Positions 9,722 to 19,246 are shown, counted from the stretch's first letter. The stretch is DNA of 64,000 nt from Lacimicrobium alkaliphilum (GCF_001466725.1 NZ_CP013650.1:1240001-1304000); one strand, 5' to 3'. Made by a program: numbers and translations. The notes: a model not told the origin generated them from the sequence alone.

Positions 9722-10849
9722 ATGAGCATGGACTCCGATCCACTGGCGCATTTGCGCCAGCAAATCGATGCACTGGACAGTGAACTGGTAGCACTGCTTG
9801 GCAAGCGCCTGGCGGTAACCAAACAGGTAGGGGAAATAAAAAGCCGCATTGGGCTGCCTATCTATGTGCCTGTCCGGGAAGCACAGCTGTTGCAAAAACG
9901 ACGGGCCGAAGCAGAGGCGCTCGGCCTGTCACCGGATCTGATTGAGGACTTGCTCAGACGCATCATGCGTGAGTCATACCAGACCCAGCATGTACGTTAT
10001 CAGTGCACTAAGCCGGATCTGGGCAAAGTGGTGGTTGTCGGTGGCGATGGTGCGCTGGGGTCAGTGTTTGTGGAGATGTTTGAGCGCAGTGGCTATCAGG
10101 TTGAAATACTGGAAAAAGAAGACTGGCACAGGGCACAGGATATTTTGTCAGATGCCGGGCTGGTAATGATTTCGGTCCCCATGAAGCTCACAGAACAGAT
10201 CATTGCAGGCCTGCCTGAGTTGCCAGAGGATTGTCTGCTGGTGGATATTACCAGCACAAAAACCGGTCCACTGGAAGCCATGTTAGAGGCGCACAAAGGG
10301 CCAGTATTGGGGCTGCACCCTATGTTCGGGCCTGATGTGTCAAGTCTGGTGAAACAGGTGGTGGTGGTTTGCAATGGCCGCATGCCGGAGCGTTATCAGT
10401 GGCTGTTGGAGCAAATGCAGAGCTGGGGCGCCATTCTTAACGAGTCCACCGCCAAAGAGCACGACGATGCCATGGCCTTTATTCAGGTGATGCGTCATTT
10501 CTGCTCTTTTGTGTATGGTGCTCACCTGGCCGGAGAAAATCCACCGCTGGAGCAACTGATTCAGTTCAGTTCACCTATTTACCGGCTGGAGCTGGCGATG
10601 GTAGGGCGGTTATTCGCGCAGTCACCGGACTTGTATGCCGATATTATTTTTAATAACAAGGACAGTGTGGCGCTGTTACGGCGTTTTCAGCAGCGCTTTA
10701 ATGCTGCCCTCGAAGTACTGGAGTCCGGTGATAAAGGTGCTTTTATCAAAGAGTTTTTTCACATCGGTCAGTGGTTTGGCGACTTTGCCAAAAAGAGCCT
10801 GGTGGAAAGTAAAAAGCTGCTGCTGAAGGCGGATGATGACCGGGCCTGA
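9722..10849 (+). CDS. tyrA: bifunctional chorismate mutase / prephenate dehydrogenase
   Basis: This 375-residue T-protein converts chorismate to prephenate and then to 4-hydroxyphenylpyruvate, the tyrosine branch. The N-terminal AroQ chorismate mutase domain (1-90) keeps the arginine and lysine residues used in catalysis (R12, R29, K40 by position). A Rossmann NAD site, [11 protein letters not shown], follows at about 103-113, and the dehydrogenase core includes [10 protein letters not shown]. It starts two bases after the aroF stop, and a strong terminator follows, so aroF-tyrA is a two-gene operon. Confidence 0.96.
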   Translation: MSMDSDPLAHLRQQIDALDSELVALLGKRLAVTKQVGEIKSRIGLPIYVPVREAQLLQKRRAEAEALGLSPDLIEDLLRRIMRESYQTQHVRYQCTKPDLGKVVVVGGDGALGSVFVEMFERSGYQVEILEKEDWHRAQDILSDAGLVMISVPMKLTEQIIAGLPELPEDCLLVDITSTKTGPLEAMLEAHKGPVLGLHPMFGPDVSSLVKQVVVVCNGRMPERYQWLLEQMQSWGAILNESTAKEHDDAMAFIQVMRHFCSFVYGAHLAGENPPLEQLIQFSSPIYRLELAMVGRLFAQSPDLYADIIFNNKDSVALLRRFQQRFNAALEVLESGDKGAFIKEFFHIGQWFGDFAKKSLVESKKLLLKADDDRA

Positions 10850-10875
10850 TTATTCGATGGTGTAACAGTGGCAAG

Positions 10876-10906
10876 CCAAAGAGGCACAGGGCCTCTTTGG
10901 TTTTTT
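10876..10906 (+). terminator. Rho-independent terminator of aroF-tyrA
   Basis: A perfect 10-bp stem CCAAAGAGGC / GCCTCTTTGG with a 5-base loop is followed by TTTTTT. It also lies just beyond the convergent bfr gene end and could work in both directions. Confidence 0.93.
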
Positions 10907-10916
10907 AATATCCTGC

Positions 10917-11390
10917 TTAGTCTTTATCTGCCTGTGACTGATTGTAGTTTTCAATGCCCAGTTGCTCTATCAGCAATAACTGGGTTTCCAGCCAGTCCAC
11001 CTGCTCTTCTTCCTTGTCCAGTGCACAGGCCAGCAAATCGCGGCTGACGTAATCCTGGATTGACTCGGCGTATTCGATAGCTTTGCGTAACCGGGTTATG
11101 GCGCTGTGCTCAATATTCATATCGCATTTGAGCATTTCTGCGGGGTCCTCACCGATATGCAGTTTGCCCAGATCCTGCAGGTTGGGCATGCCATCGAGGA
11201 ACAAAATCCGTTCCATCAGATCATCCGCCAGCTTCATTTCGCGGATCGAGTGCTGGTACTCTTTGTCAGCCAGCTTGTTAAGCCCCCAGTTTTTAAAGAT
11301 ACGGGAGTGCAGGAAATATTGATTGATAGCAATCAGTTGATCGCCCAACACCTTGTTAAGGTGCTTGATCAGTTCTTTGTTACCTTTCAT
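10917..11390 (-). CDS. bfr: bacterioferritin with degenerate ferroxidase centre
   Basis: Bacterioferritin forms a 24-mer iron-storage shell with haem between subunits. This 157-residue protein aligns without gaps to E. coli Bfr at the N-terminus (NQYFLHSRIFKNWGL) and keeps the haem-ligand methionine M52. Of the six E. coli ferroxidase ligands (E18, E51, H54, E94, E127, H130), three differ here: Q18, L54 and Q130. This is the pattern of the haem-binding, non-ferroxidase subunit in two-subunit bacterioferritins. It is divergently unlinked but close to bfd, which reads in the same direction upstream. No second bfr gene is in the window. Confidence 0.95.
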   Translation of the reverse strand: MKGNKELIKHLNKVLGDQLIAINQYFLHSRIFKNWGLNKLADKEYQHSIREMKLADDLMERILFLDGMPNLQDLGKLHIGEDPAEMLKCDMNIEHSAITRLRKAIEYAESIQDYVSRDLLACALDKEEEQVDWLETQLLLIEQLGIENYNQSQADKD

Positions 11391-11407
11391 TGTTTTACCC
11401 TGAATAT

Positions 11408-11419
11408 TACCAGCTGGTA
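11408..11419. promoter_or_regulatory. perfect 12-bp palindrome upstream of bfr
   Basis: TACCAGCTGGTA is a perfect palindrome 18 bases before the bfr start codon, in the 5' untranslated or promoter region. It could be an operator. It does not resemble a Fur box. Confidence 0.35.
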
Positions 11420-11515
11420 TGAATTGTCAGGGTAAGTATAGAGAAGTCTGAAGCGGCTGTCTTGAGTGATCCAAAAAGGAAGGTGTCTGGAGTCTGTTTA
11501 TGGTGCTGCAGGTTT

Positions 11516-11710
11516 TCAGCAAACCTCTTTAAACAGGGATTCGTCTACAATGGTGTTGTCGATAACCTGCTGTGCCAGTTGCACACATTTGCCGCACTGA
11601 CTGCCCACACCGAGCTGTTTGCGCAGTTCACGCATATTGCCAATTCCCTCTTTACGGGCGGCGTCAGCAATCTGTTTATCGGTGATACCGTGGCACAGGC
11701 ACACAAACAT
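11516..11710 (-). CDS. bfd: bacterioferritin-associated ferredoxin
   Basis: Bfd is a small [2Fe-2S] protein that passes electrons to bacterioferritin so that stored iron can be released. The 64-residue protein has the four cluster cysteines in the expected spacing (C4 and C6 as CLC, C39 and C42 as CGKC). It lies 125 bases upstream of bfr in the same direction and has a candidate Fur box upstream, which fits induction under iron starvation. Confidence 0.95.
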   Translation of the reverse strand: MFVCLCHGITDKQIADAARKEGIGNMRELRKQLGVGSQCGKCVQLAQQVIDNTIVDESLFKEVC

Positions 11711-11734
11711 AAATCATTCTCCTTTGTCAGTGCT

Positions 11735-11753
11735 AATGATAATAATTGTTATT
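11735..11753 (-). promoter_or_regulatory. candidate Fur box of bfd
   Basis: AATGATAATAATTGTTATT is an interrupted 9-1-9 dyad that matches the Fur consensus GATAATGATAATCATTATC at about 13 of 19 positions. It is 25 bases before the bfd start, a position suited to iron-dependent repression. Confidence 0.65.
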
Positions 11754-11953
11754 TGATGAATTGGCAATGTCGTTGTCGCTTTTTTATCTGTTGCAGGGTA
11801 ATTTTCTGTTCCGATCAGGACTTTTTCTGTTTTTGGCTAAACTTCTCCCTTGGAATTATCCTGTTCGCCCACACCTAAGAGAATTGATTATTTAACTATG
11901 TTGGCAGAGGGTGCTCTGCCAACGGTTTTTACCAACAAAAGATGGAGAAAATG

Positions 11954-12559
11954 ATGAGTGTACTAGTTGGTCGTCCCGCCCCTGACTTTACTGCTGCCGC
12001 TGTACTGGGCAATGGTGAAATCGTTGAAAACTTTAACCTGAAAGAAAATATCAAAGGGAAGAAAGCGGTCATTTTCTTCTATCCGCTGGACTTTACCTTT
12101 GTTTGTCCTTCTGAACTGATCGCTTTTGACAAACGCTATGACGAGTTTAAAAAGCGTGGCGTCGAGGTGATTGGTGTGTCTATTGACTCACATTTCAGCC
12201 ACAACGCGTGGCGTAACACTGCTGTTAATGACGGTGGTATTGGCGCAGTGAAATACCCGTTGGTTGCAGATATCAAGCATGAAATCTGCCAGTCCTATGA
12301 TGTGGAGCATCCTGAAGCCGGTGTTGCCCTGCGTGGTTCATTCCTGATTGATGAAGAGGGTGTGGTCCGTCATCAGGTGGTGAATGATCTGCCACTGGGC
12401 CGCAACGTTGACGAAATGCTGCGTATGGTGGATGCGCTGAATTTCCATGAAGAGCACGGTGAAGTCTGCCCCGCAGGTTGGCAGGAAGGTAAAGACGGTA
12501 TGCAGGCAAGCCCAGAAGGTGTTGCTAAATACCTGTCTGAGCACAGCACTGAACTTTAA
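11954..12559 (+). CDS. typical 2-Cys peroxiredoxin (AhpC/Prx1 group)
   Basis: This thiol peroxidase reduces hydrogen peroxide and organic peroxides. With the start at 11954 (GGAG at 11943-11946, spacing 7) the protein has 201 residues. The peroxidatic Cys is C51 in DFTFVCPSE and the resolving Cys is C172 in HGEVCPAGW. It has the GGIG loop (94-97) of the Prx1 group but no YF motif in its C-terminal tail, so it is expected to be less sensitive to over-oxidation than eukaryotic 2-Cys enzymes. An upstream in-frame ATG at 11942 overlaps the ribosome site and is unlikely. Its neighbour is the bfr-bfd iron locus. Confidence 0.94.
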   Translation: MSVLVGRPAPDFTAAAVLGNGEIVENFNLKENIKGKKAVIFFYPLDFTFVCPSELIAFDKRYDEFKKRGVEVIGVSIDSHFSHNAWRNTAVNDGGIGAVKYPLVADIKHEICQSYDVEHPEAGVALRGSFLIDEEGVVRHQVVNDLPLGRNVDEMLRMVDALNFHEEHGEVCPAGWQEGKDGMQASPEGVAKYLSEHSTEL

Positions 12560-12575
12560 GCTGTAACATTGACAA

Positions 12576-12604
12576 AGCCGCGATAGTTCTCGCGGCTTTT
12601 TTTT
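12576..12604 (+). terminator. Rho-independent terminator after the peroxiredoxin gene
   Basis: The stem AGCCGCGA / TCGCGGCT with a 6-base loop is followed by a run of T. Confidence 0.93.
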
Positions 12605-12705
12605 ACCTCTTTGTTGTGGGATTAGCCCGGACAGACTTGAATTTGTGCCCTGTGGGCCCATATCCTAGCGGTGCTTCCCAATTCTTTGATCATGTAAGGA
12701 ATCCT

Positions 12706-13629
12706 ATGATCTCAGTAACCAATCTTGTTAAAACCTTTGGCAACTTTAAGGCCGTTGACAGCCTCTCTTTTGAAGTCAGGGCCGGTGACGTGGTCGGTTT
12801 TCTGGGGCCCAATGGGGCCGGTAAATCCACCACCATGAAAATGCTTACCGGTTTTCTTCCCCCCACCTCGGGGGAAATTCGAATCAGTGATATGGCGATG
12901 GATCAGTCCAGTAAGACAATTCAGAAGCAGATAGGCTACCTGCCGGAAGGCGCACCGGCCTATGGGGATATGACGGTGTCAGAGTTTCTCAGTTTTATTG
13001 CTGATATCAGGGGGCTCAGAGGCCAGAAGAAAAAAGATCGTATGCATGAGGTGATTGCTCAGGTACAGCTTGATGAGGTGCTCAGACGCCCAGTGGAAAA
13101 CTTGTCGAAAGGCTTCAAGCGCAGGGTAGGGCTGGCTCAGGCCATTATTCATGATCCGGATATTCTGATCCTGGATGAGCCCACTGACGGGCTTGATCCC
13201 AATCAGAAACATCAGGTTCGTGAGTTGATCAAAAATTTCTCCAAAGACAAGATTGTCATTATTTCCACCCATATTCTTGAAGAAGTCACCGCGGTATGTA
13301 ACCGCGCCATGATCATCGCTGCCGGTAAGATGCTGTTTGATGCCAGCCCCGCTGATCTGCAGAAAAAATCCCGTTATTACCAGGCCATCAGTCTGCATTT
13401 TACTCAGCTTACGGATATTTCAGGGCTTGCAGAGCTGCCGGGTGTAGAGGATATGGAAGTGGATCGACACAATGGTCGGGTCACCCTGTTTCCCGAAGGA
13501 CAACAGGATCTGATGCCTGCGGTCTCAGCCTATATCCGCGATCGCGGCCTGCAGGTAGATACCCTTTACCAGGAGCAGGGCAGACTGGATGATGTGTTCA
13601 GACAAATGACAGAAGAGGTAAATGCATAA
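12706..13629 (+). CDS. ABC transporter ATP-binding protein (GldA-type)
   Basis: This is the ATPase of a four-gene export-type ABC operon. The 307-residue protein has Walker A GPNGAGKST, Walker B ILILDEPTDGLDP and a signature reading LSKGF instead of LSGGQ, followed by a C-terminal domain of about 90 residues. The start MISVTNLVKTF at 12706 has TAAGGA upstream; the frame is open further 5' without support. It overlaps the permease gene by one base. Gene order (ATPase, ABC-2 permease, GldG-like, DUF4340) resembles gldA-gldF-gldG of gliding Bacteroidetes, but the set is common in non-gliding proteobacteria and its cargo is unknown. Confidence 0.93.
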   Translation: MISVTNLVKTFGNFKAVDSLSFEVRAGDVVGFLGPNGAGKSTTMKMLTGFLPPTSGEIRISDMAMDQSSKTIQKQIGYLPEGAPAYGDMTVSEFLSFIADIRGLRGQKKKDRMHEVIAQVQLDEVLRRPVENLSKGFKRRVGLAQAIIHDPDILILDEPTDGLDPNQKHQVRELIKNFSKDKIVIISTHILEEVTAVCNRAMIIAAGKMLFDASPADLQKKSRYYQAISLHFTQLTDISGLAELPGVEDMEVDRHNGRVTLFPEGQQDLMPAVSAYIRDRGLQVDTLYQEQGRLDDVFRQMTEEVNA

Positions 13630-14363
13630 TGGCCAATGTCATCACCTTATTTCGCCGGGAGTTTTCGAGCTTTTTCGCCACACCGGTAGCCTATGTTTTT
13701 ATTCTTATCTTTCTGATGTTAAGCGGCGTATTCAGCTTCTACATTGGTAATTTGTACGAACGGGGCCAGGCAGATCTGTTGCCCTTTTTTAACTTTCATC
13801 CCTGGCTGTACTTGTTTCTGGTGCCCGCCATCGCTATGCGTAGCTGGTCAGAAGAACGAAAAAGCGGCACCATTGAACTGTTGATGACACTGCCGGTGAG
13901 TATCTTCGAAATCATGCTGGGTAAGTTTCTCGCCGCCTGGGCCGTCTTAGGCCTGGCACTGCTACTGACTTTTCCATTGTGGCTGACGGTCAATTATCTG
14001 GGCAACCCTGATAATGGCATCATCATTGCCGCATACCTGGGAAGCTGGCTGATGGCCGGAGCGTTTCTGGCCATCGGTATCTGTATGTCGGCGCTGACAA
14101 AAAGTCAGGTGGTGGCCTTTATTCTGGCCGTGGTGGTGTGTTTTGTGTTTGTCTTAAGTGGCAGCAGCATTGTGCTGGATGCCTTTACCGGCTGGTTATC
14201 GCCACTGCTGCTGGATACCCTGGCCTCCTTCAGTTTCCTTACCCATTTTGAGTCTATGGCCAAGGGGGTTATCGCACTGGATGATGTTGGCTATTTTGTC
14301 ATCGTTATCGGTATCTGGTTGTATGCAGGCTTGCTTGCAGTTGAACAGAAAAAAGCGGAGTAA
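13629..14363 (+). CDS. ABC-2 family permease (GldF-type)
   Basis: This 244-residue integral membrane protein has about six predicted helices. Family-typical features are the N-terminal RREFSSFFATPVAYVFI, then AMRSWSEERKSGTIELLMTLPVS before the third helix. It would form the channel for the ATPase encoded just upstream. The start ATG overlaps the preceding stop region and the next gene starts six bases downstream, indicating translational coupling. The substrate is unknown. Confidence 0.92.
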   Translation: MANVITLFRREFSSFFATPVAYVFILIFLMLSGVFSFYIGNLYERGQADLLPFFNFHPWLYLFLVPAIAMRSWSEERKSGTIELLMTLPVSIFEIMLGKFLAAWAVLGLALLLTFPLWLTVNYLGNPDNGIIIAAYLGSWLMAGAFLAIGICMSALTKSQVVAFILAVVVCFVFVLSGSSIVLDAFTGWLSPLLLDTLASFSFLTHFESMAKGVIALDDVGYFVIVIGIWLYAGLLAVEQKKAE

Positions 14364-14369
14364 GACAGG

Positions 14370-16199
14370 ATGATCAATAAGCTTTCTTCTTTACTGGCGG
14401 CGGTATTATTGTTGCTGGTTTTCTTTGTTCTGGTATTACTGAATAACCAATTGCTGAGCGGCTTGAGGGCAGACCTGACCGAAGATAAGGTGTACTCCTT
14501 GTCCGCCGGCAGTAAACAGATTCTGCAAGAGCTGGATGAACCGGTACATTTGTATTTTTTCTATTCCGATAAGGCCTCCAAAGGCATGACCAGTCTGCGC
14601 AATTATGCCAACAGGGTAGAGAGTCTGCTGGAGGAATATCGCAGTCTGGCTGATGGCAAGCTAATTCTGCACAAGATTGATCCTGAGCCGTTTTCCGAAG
14701 CCGAAGATCAGGCCAACCAGTTTGGTCTTACCGCAGCGTCTGTTGGTGTGGGCGGGGATGCTGTTTACCTGGGCCTGGCCGCTCGCAATGCCTATGATGA
14801 CGAGAAGATTATCCCCTTCTTTGATCCACAAAAAGAGAGCACTCTGGAGTATGAACTGAGTAAGTTGCTATATCAGCTCAGCGATCCACAGCCGGTTAAG
14901 GTAACCCTGGTGACGGATTTGTCGGTGCAGGGAGGACAAAATCCCATGACAGGGCGTTTCGACCCGCCCTGGACCAGTTTTACCCAGTTACAGCAGTTGT
15001 ATGAAGTAGAAACCCTTGGCAGTGATGCCGCCGGGCTGCCCACTGATACTAATGTGCTGGTGTTGGTACATCCGCAGAATCTGAGCGAATCTATGCTGTT
15101 CAGCATCGACCAGTATCTGATTAAGGGTGGCAAAGCACTGATCTTCCTCGATCCACATCATGAATCAGATCCGATGGCCGCGATGGGTGGTGCCAATGGC
15201 TCTGAACTGACTCTGATGCTCGATGCCTGGGGGGTTGAGTTTTCCACTGATCAGGTGGTACTGGATGCTGCTGCCGGCCTGGAGATACGCACACAAACGG
15301 GTACAACGCGCCACCTGGGATTTCTGGGACTGGATAAGAGCCTGTTGGACGAAAGTGATGTGATCACCCGTGATCTGGACATGATTAACGGGGCTTCCTT
15401 TGGTTATTTTAGCCGTCAGGGCAACACCGGGCCCGACTGGCAGCCCCTGTTGCACTCATCTGAGTCTGCAGCGGTCACTGACAGCAGTGCTTATGCCATG
15501 GTTCGTGATGTCAGTCAGCTCGACGGTGATTTTGACCAGGCTGCCAGACGCACTCTGGCAGTACGGCTGTCGGGCTCTGCGTCATCGGCATTTGAATCTG
15601 TGCCGGAGGGGGTGGATAACGCCGGGTATCAGCAGCAAACTCAGGCACTAAACGTGATTCTGGTGGGGGATACCGATCTGCTCACCGATCGCTTCTGGGT
15701 CAGTCAGTCTAACTTTTTTGGTCAGACCATCTATACCCCTTTTGCTAATAACGGTGATTTTCTTACCAATGCGGTAGAGAACCTCAGTGGCAGTGAGGCA
15801 TTGATCAGTATCCGCAGTCGTGGCACCTTTTCACGGCCATTCGAGGTGGTCAATGCGTTAACCGTTAAGGCAGAAAAGTCCTTCCGCGAACAGGAAAAGC
15901 GCCTGCAGCAGCAACTGGATGAAACAGAAAGCCAGCTGGCGCAATTGCAGGAGCAAGGGGGAGAATCCGGTGCGCTGGTATTATCTCAGCAGCAACAACA
16001 GATGCTGGAGGAGTTTATGCAACAGAAAATAGACATCCGTAAAGCCCTGCGGGATGTTCGCCATCAACTGGACAAGGATATCGAGCAATTGGGTACCCTA
16101 CTGAAATTTATCAATATTGCTCTGGCGCCCATAGTGCTTGTGTTGCTGCTTGGCGGGCTGTTCCGCCTGTTACGGGCTTCCAAAGGGAGGAGCCTGTAA
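14370..16199 (+). CDS. GldG-family ABC-associated periplasmic protein
   Basis: This 609-residue protein is anchored by an N-terminal helix (about 8-28) and a C-terminal helix (about 578-598). The large intervening domain contains the ABC_transp_aux region (VYSLSAGSKQILQELDEPVHLYFFYS and later KALIFLDPH). A glutamine-rich coiled coil (about 508-560) precedes the last helix. Members always accompany the ABC-2 type ATPase and permease of this operon type, but their biochemical role is not known. It overlaps the next gene by one base (TAATG). Confidence 0.9.
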   Translation: MINKLSSLLAAVLLLLVFFVLVLLNNQLLSGLRADLTEDKVYSLSAGSKQILQELDEPVHLYFFYSDKASKGMTSLRNYANRVESLLEEYRSLADGKLILHKIDPEPFSEAEDQANQFGLTAASVGVGGDAVYLGLAARNAYDDEKIIPFFDPQKESTLEYELSKLLYQLSDPQPVKVTLVTDLSVQGGQNPMTGRFDPPWTSFTQLQQLYEVETLGSDAAGLPTDTNVLVLVHPQNLSESMLFSIDQYLIKGGKALIFLDPHHESDPMAAMGGANGSELTLMLDAWGVEFSTDQVVLDAAAGLEIRTQTGTTRHLGFLGLDKSLLDESDVITRDLDMINGASFGYFSRQGNTGPDWQPLLHSSESAAVTDSSAYAMVRDVSQLDGDFDQAARRTLAVRLSGSASSAFESVPEGVDNAGYQQQTQALNVILVGDTDLLTDRFWVSQSNFFGQTIYTPFANNGDFLTNAVENLSGSEALISIRSRGTFSRPFEVVNALTVKAEKSFREQEKRLQQQLDETESQLAQLQEQGGESGALVLSQQQQQMLEEFMQQKIDIRKALRDVRHQLDKDIEQLGTLLKFINIALAPIVLVLLLGGLFRLLRASKGRSL

Positions 16200-17194
16200 T
16201 GCAGAAACATTTATTGTCATTGTTTTTGATTTGTCTGCTGGGTGTGCTGGCAGGCTATCTGTTACTTCAGCGTGAGTCGCAAAATCCGGAGTTACAGAGC
16301 GGGCCTTTTATTCCGCAATTGCAACAAGCCAGCGATGCCGTAAATGAAATTACTGTGGTCACCACCAACGGTGAACGGATTGAGGCGGTGCTGGAAGATG
16401 ATTTGTGGCGCATGAGCAGCCACGGACATTACCCGGTTGATAAGCAAAAGCTGGCTGCATTGATTCAGGATGTCATCAATGCCCGCAAGCTTCAGCCTAA
16501 AACCAGCCGAGAAGCGCAGTTATATCGCCTGGGGCTGGCAGAATCTGAACAGGGCCAACCGGCTGAACTGAGCATAAGATCGAATCAGGATAGCTGGAAC
16601 ATCATCGTGGGCAATAAACCCTCTGCTGGCCTGGGGCATTATCTGCGTTTTGCCGATAGCTCTCAGGCCTGGCTGGTAGATCAGAGTTTGTCGCTGCCAG
16701 TCAGTGCCCGGGACTGGATGCGTCAGCCGATTCTGGATGTGAGTATGGATGAGGTTGTCAGTGTCAGCCGACAGGATAGCGTCAGTTGGGATATTAACCG
16801 CGATTCGCCGGATACAGACTTTCAGTTGCAGCCTATGAGTGAAGAACAGCAACTCAGTTATACTGGCGTGCTGGACAGTTATGTCAGCAATATTCTTAAC
16901 CTCAGTTTTGAACAGCTGGTGGATGCGGACGCAGCATTCTGGGATAGTCTGACGCCGGTGGCTGAATTCAGCATAGTACTCAGAGACGGACGCCAGATTA
17001 CACTGGAAATGGCGAAGGAAGAAGACACTCACTACGCCGTCTATTCGGTAAATTCCGGATCGCCCTATTGGCAGAACTGGTTCTATCAAATCTCCGGCTT
17101 TTCTGCCGGGCAATTGCTTAAATCGGCACAGGATTTTGTCGCAGACGATGAACCGCCGAAGCAAAAACTGCCGGTTAATGCCGGGGCTGAATAG
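16199..17194 (+). CDS. DUF4340 domain protein of the Gld-type ABC operon
   Basis: This 331-residue protein has an N-terminal hydrophobic anchor (LLSLFLICLLGVLAGYLLL) and an extracytoplasmic DUF4340 domain with repeated short beta-rich segments. DUF4340 proteins are the usual last partner of GldG-like ABC operons. It starts on the stop of the previous gene and ends the operon; the convergent DUF1415 gene ends 40 bases beyond. No function can be assigned beyond membership of this exporter complex. Confidence 0.88.
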   Translation: MQKHLLSLFLICLLGVLAGYLLLQRESQNPELQSGPFIPQLQQASDAVNEITVVTTNGERIEAVLEDDLWRMSSHGHYPVDKQKLAALIQDVINARKLQPKTSREAQLYRLGLAESEQGQPAELSIRSNQDSWNIIVGNKPSAGLGHYLRFADSSQAWLVDQSLSLPVSARDWMRQPILDVSMDEVVSVSRQDSVSWDINRDSPDTDFQLQPMSEEQQLSYTGVLDSYVSNILNLSFEQLVDADAAFWDSLTPVAEFSIVLRDGRQITLEMAKEEDTHYAVYSVNSGSPYWQNWFYQISGFSAGQLLKSAQDFVADDEPPKQKLPVNAGAE

Positions 17195-17233
17195 CCAGTG
17201 GTTTAGCCTGAGCGTGGGCGAGGTGCTGCAGAA

Positions 17234-17776
17234 CTACTGACGCTTGCAGTCATTCAGTTTTTGTTGCAGCACCTGGCTGCCTAGCTCCCTGGCTTTGGCG
17301 ATATTACGCAGGGGAATATTCTGCGGCTGCCGGTAGTTTGCCAGGGCCTCTTCGATTCCACTTTCCCTGAGTAGATGCAAAATGGGAAAGGGCGCGCGAT
17401 TGGTATAATTGGAGGGGTCATCGGCAGCTTCACCGTCAAACTGATATTGCGGATGGAAGCTGGCAAGCTGAAAATCACCCCGGTAACCCTGCCGGTCAAG
17501 AAAGTCATCTGCCCGTTCAACTAACTCAAGATAATGATAAAAATCCCCGAATCCCTGCGCCACAATTAACAGGCTGGTGACCACATCTTGGTTAGCGCGC
17601 AGATGTTCAAGCTCCGTTTCAAGCGACTGAAGCACGGCTTTGATTTTACGCTGATAACAAACTGAATAACGGGTATGAACAAGCTCCTGTCTGGCGAACG
17701 GGCAGAAGTTCAGCCCGATCACCATAGTTTCGACCCAGTGCTTAACCGGTTGGATAAATTGGTCGTCCTGATCCAC
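17234..17776 (-). CDS. DUF1415 family protein
   Basis: This 180-residue soluble protein belongs to the uncharacterised DUF1415 family. Conserved blocks are VETMVIGLNFCPFA near the N-terminus, LLIVAQGFGDFYHYLELVERAD, FQLASFHPQYQF and NYTNRAPFPILHLLRE. It lies nine bases downstream of folD in the same direction and is probably co-transcribed. The single conserved NFCPFA cysteine suggests a catalytic or redox site, but no activity is known. Confidence 0.88.
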   Translation of the reverse strand: MDQDDQFIQPVKHWVETMVIGLNFCPFARQELVHTRYSVCYQRKIKAVLQSLETELEHLRANQDVVTSLLIVAQGFGDFYHYLELVERADDFLDRQGYRGDFQLASFHPQYQFDGEAADDPSNYTNRAPFPILHLLRESGIEEALANYRQPQNIPLRNIAKARELGSQVLQQKLNDCKRQ

Positions 17777-17785
17777 GTTTCGGTC

Positions 17786-18640
17786 TCAGCTGTGAAAATT
17801 AACGTAGGCTTCCAGAGTGTTTTCAATCAGGCTGGCAACGGTCATAGGGCCGACGCCACCCGGTACCGGCGTGATCCAGCCTGCTCTTGCGGATGCAGCC
17901 TCAAATGCCACATCACCAACCAGAGTGCCGTCATCCTGGCGGTTGATGCCCACATCGATGACTGTCGCACCTGTTTTAATCCATTCGCCGGGGATAAACT
18001 CCGGTTTACCTACGGCCACCACCAGCAAGTCTGCCCGTTGCACATGAGACTCTAAATCACGGGTAAACTTGTGGCACACCGTGGTGGTACAACCTGCCAG
18101 CAATAACTCCAGTGACATCGGCCGCCCGACAATATTGGAGGCACCCACAATCACGGCATCCAGTCCTTTAACCGGGCGCCGGGTGGATTCGATCATTTTC
18201 ATAATACCCTTGGGTGTACAGGGACGAAGAGAAGGAATCCTTTGCGCTAACCGACCGATATTATAGGGGTGAAAACCATCCACATCTTTACTCGGATGAA
18301 TACGTTCCAGTATAGCCTCGGCATTGAGTCCGGCGGGTAATGGTAATTGAACCAGAATACCGTCAACCTCTTTATCGGCGTTGAGGTCGTCGATCAGATC
18401 AAGCAACTCCTGTTCTGTGGTGCGTGCCGGCAGATCATAAGAGCGGGAGACAAACCCGACTTCCTCACAGGCATTGCGCTTGCTGCCCACATAAACCTGA
18501 GAGGCCGCGTCACTGCCTACCAGTATAACGGCCAACCCCGGTGCTCTTTTACCGGCATCTTTAATGGCTTTAACCTGACTGGCGACTTTCTGACGAACTT
18601 GCTGGGCGATAAGTTTTCCATTAATAAGCTGTGCTGACAT
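17786..18640 (-). CDS. folD: bifunctional methylenetetrahydrofolate dehydrogenase / cyclohydrolase
   Basis: FolD interconverts 5,10-methylene-, methenyl- and 10-formyl-tetrahydrofolate with NADP. The start [16 protein letters not shown] at 18640 gives 284 residues, the family norm; 24 further codons open upstream are not conserved. Signatures include [22 protein letters not shown] (with the active-site Lys), ILVQLPLP and [21 protein letters not shown]. It heads a short leftward operon with the DUF1415 gene. Confidence 0.96.
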   Translation of the reverse strand: MSAQLINGKLIAQQVRQKVASQVKAIKDAGKRAPGLAVILVGSDAASQVYVGSKRNACEEVGFVSRSYDLPARTTEQELLDLIDDLNADKEVDGILVQLPLPAGLNAEAILERIHPSKDVDGFHPYNIGRLAQRIPSLRPCTPKGIMKMIESTRRPVKGLDAVIVGASNIVGRPMSLELLLAGCTTTVCHKFTRDLESHVQRADLLVVAVGKPEFIPGEWIKTGATVIDVGINRQDDGTLVGDVAFEAASARAGWITPVPGGVGPMTVASLIENTLEAYVNFHS

Positions 18641-18873
18641 GATGATAATGATCTGGCTTTTGGAGATTGATAAGTTAATCAGTATTGTCCCATGAACCCT
18701 GCAGCAGGGCAATTTTTCGGCCTATGACAAGCAGTGGTATCAGGTGGTCAGTATGATCGGATAATATTGACTGGTATCTGCTGTTGTCTCCCTCTTTGAT
18801 TCGTTAAAATGGCGTTTAATTCACCCATGCGCTGGAAAAATAGGCATACGCACCAGGGTAGATGAAAAAGTGT

Positions 18874-18902
18874 TTGACGCTCTCATACCAAGCCGGTAAT
18901 AT
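18874..18902 (+). promoter_or_regulatory. sigma70 promoter of the tRNA operon
   Basis: TTGACG (18874-18879) and TAATAT (18897-18902) are 17 bases apart. The GC-rich stretch TCGCGCCCC follows the -10, a discriminator typical of stable RNA genes under stringent control. The rest of the 303-base folD-tRNA gap shows no gene. Confidence 0.8.
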
Positions 18903-18943
18903 TCGCGCCCCGTAGCAGACACGAAGTTGCTGCGAGCAAGAAT

Positions 18944-19020
18944 CGGTGAGTAGCGCAGCTTGGTAGCGCACTTGTTTTGGGTACAAGGGGTCGCAGGTTC
19001 AAATCCTGTCTCACCGACCA
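18944..19020 (+). tRNA. tRNA-Pro (anticodon TGG)
   Basis: A 77-base cloverleaf with acceptor stem CGGTGAG / CTCACCG, anticodon TGG in the loop TTTGGGT, T-loop GGTTCAAATCC and encoded CCA. It is the first of three clustered tRNAs. Confidence 0.97.
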
Positions 19021-19042
19021 TTTCTTGCTTCGGGTTCGAAAA

Positions 19043-19119
<77 letters not shown>

Positions 19120-19246
19120 GCGAACCGGTCGCCAAATTCGACAAATCCGGATTTGGAAGCCAAGATGGAAAGCCCGATGGCGCAAACAATGGATGTGTTA
19201 GTCTGTATCAGCCGAACAACATTAGTCGGCAAGCATCTACTCAGTG

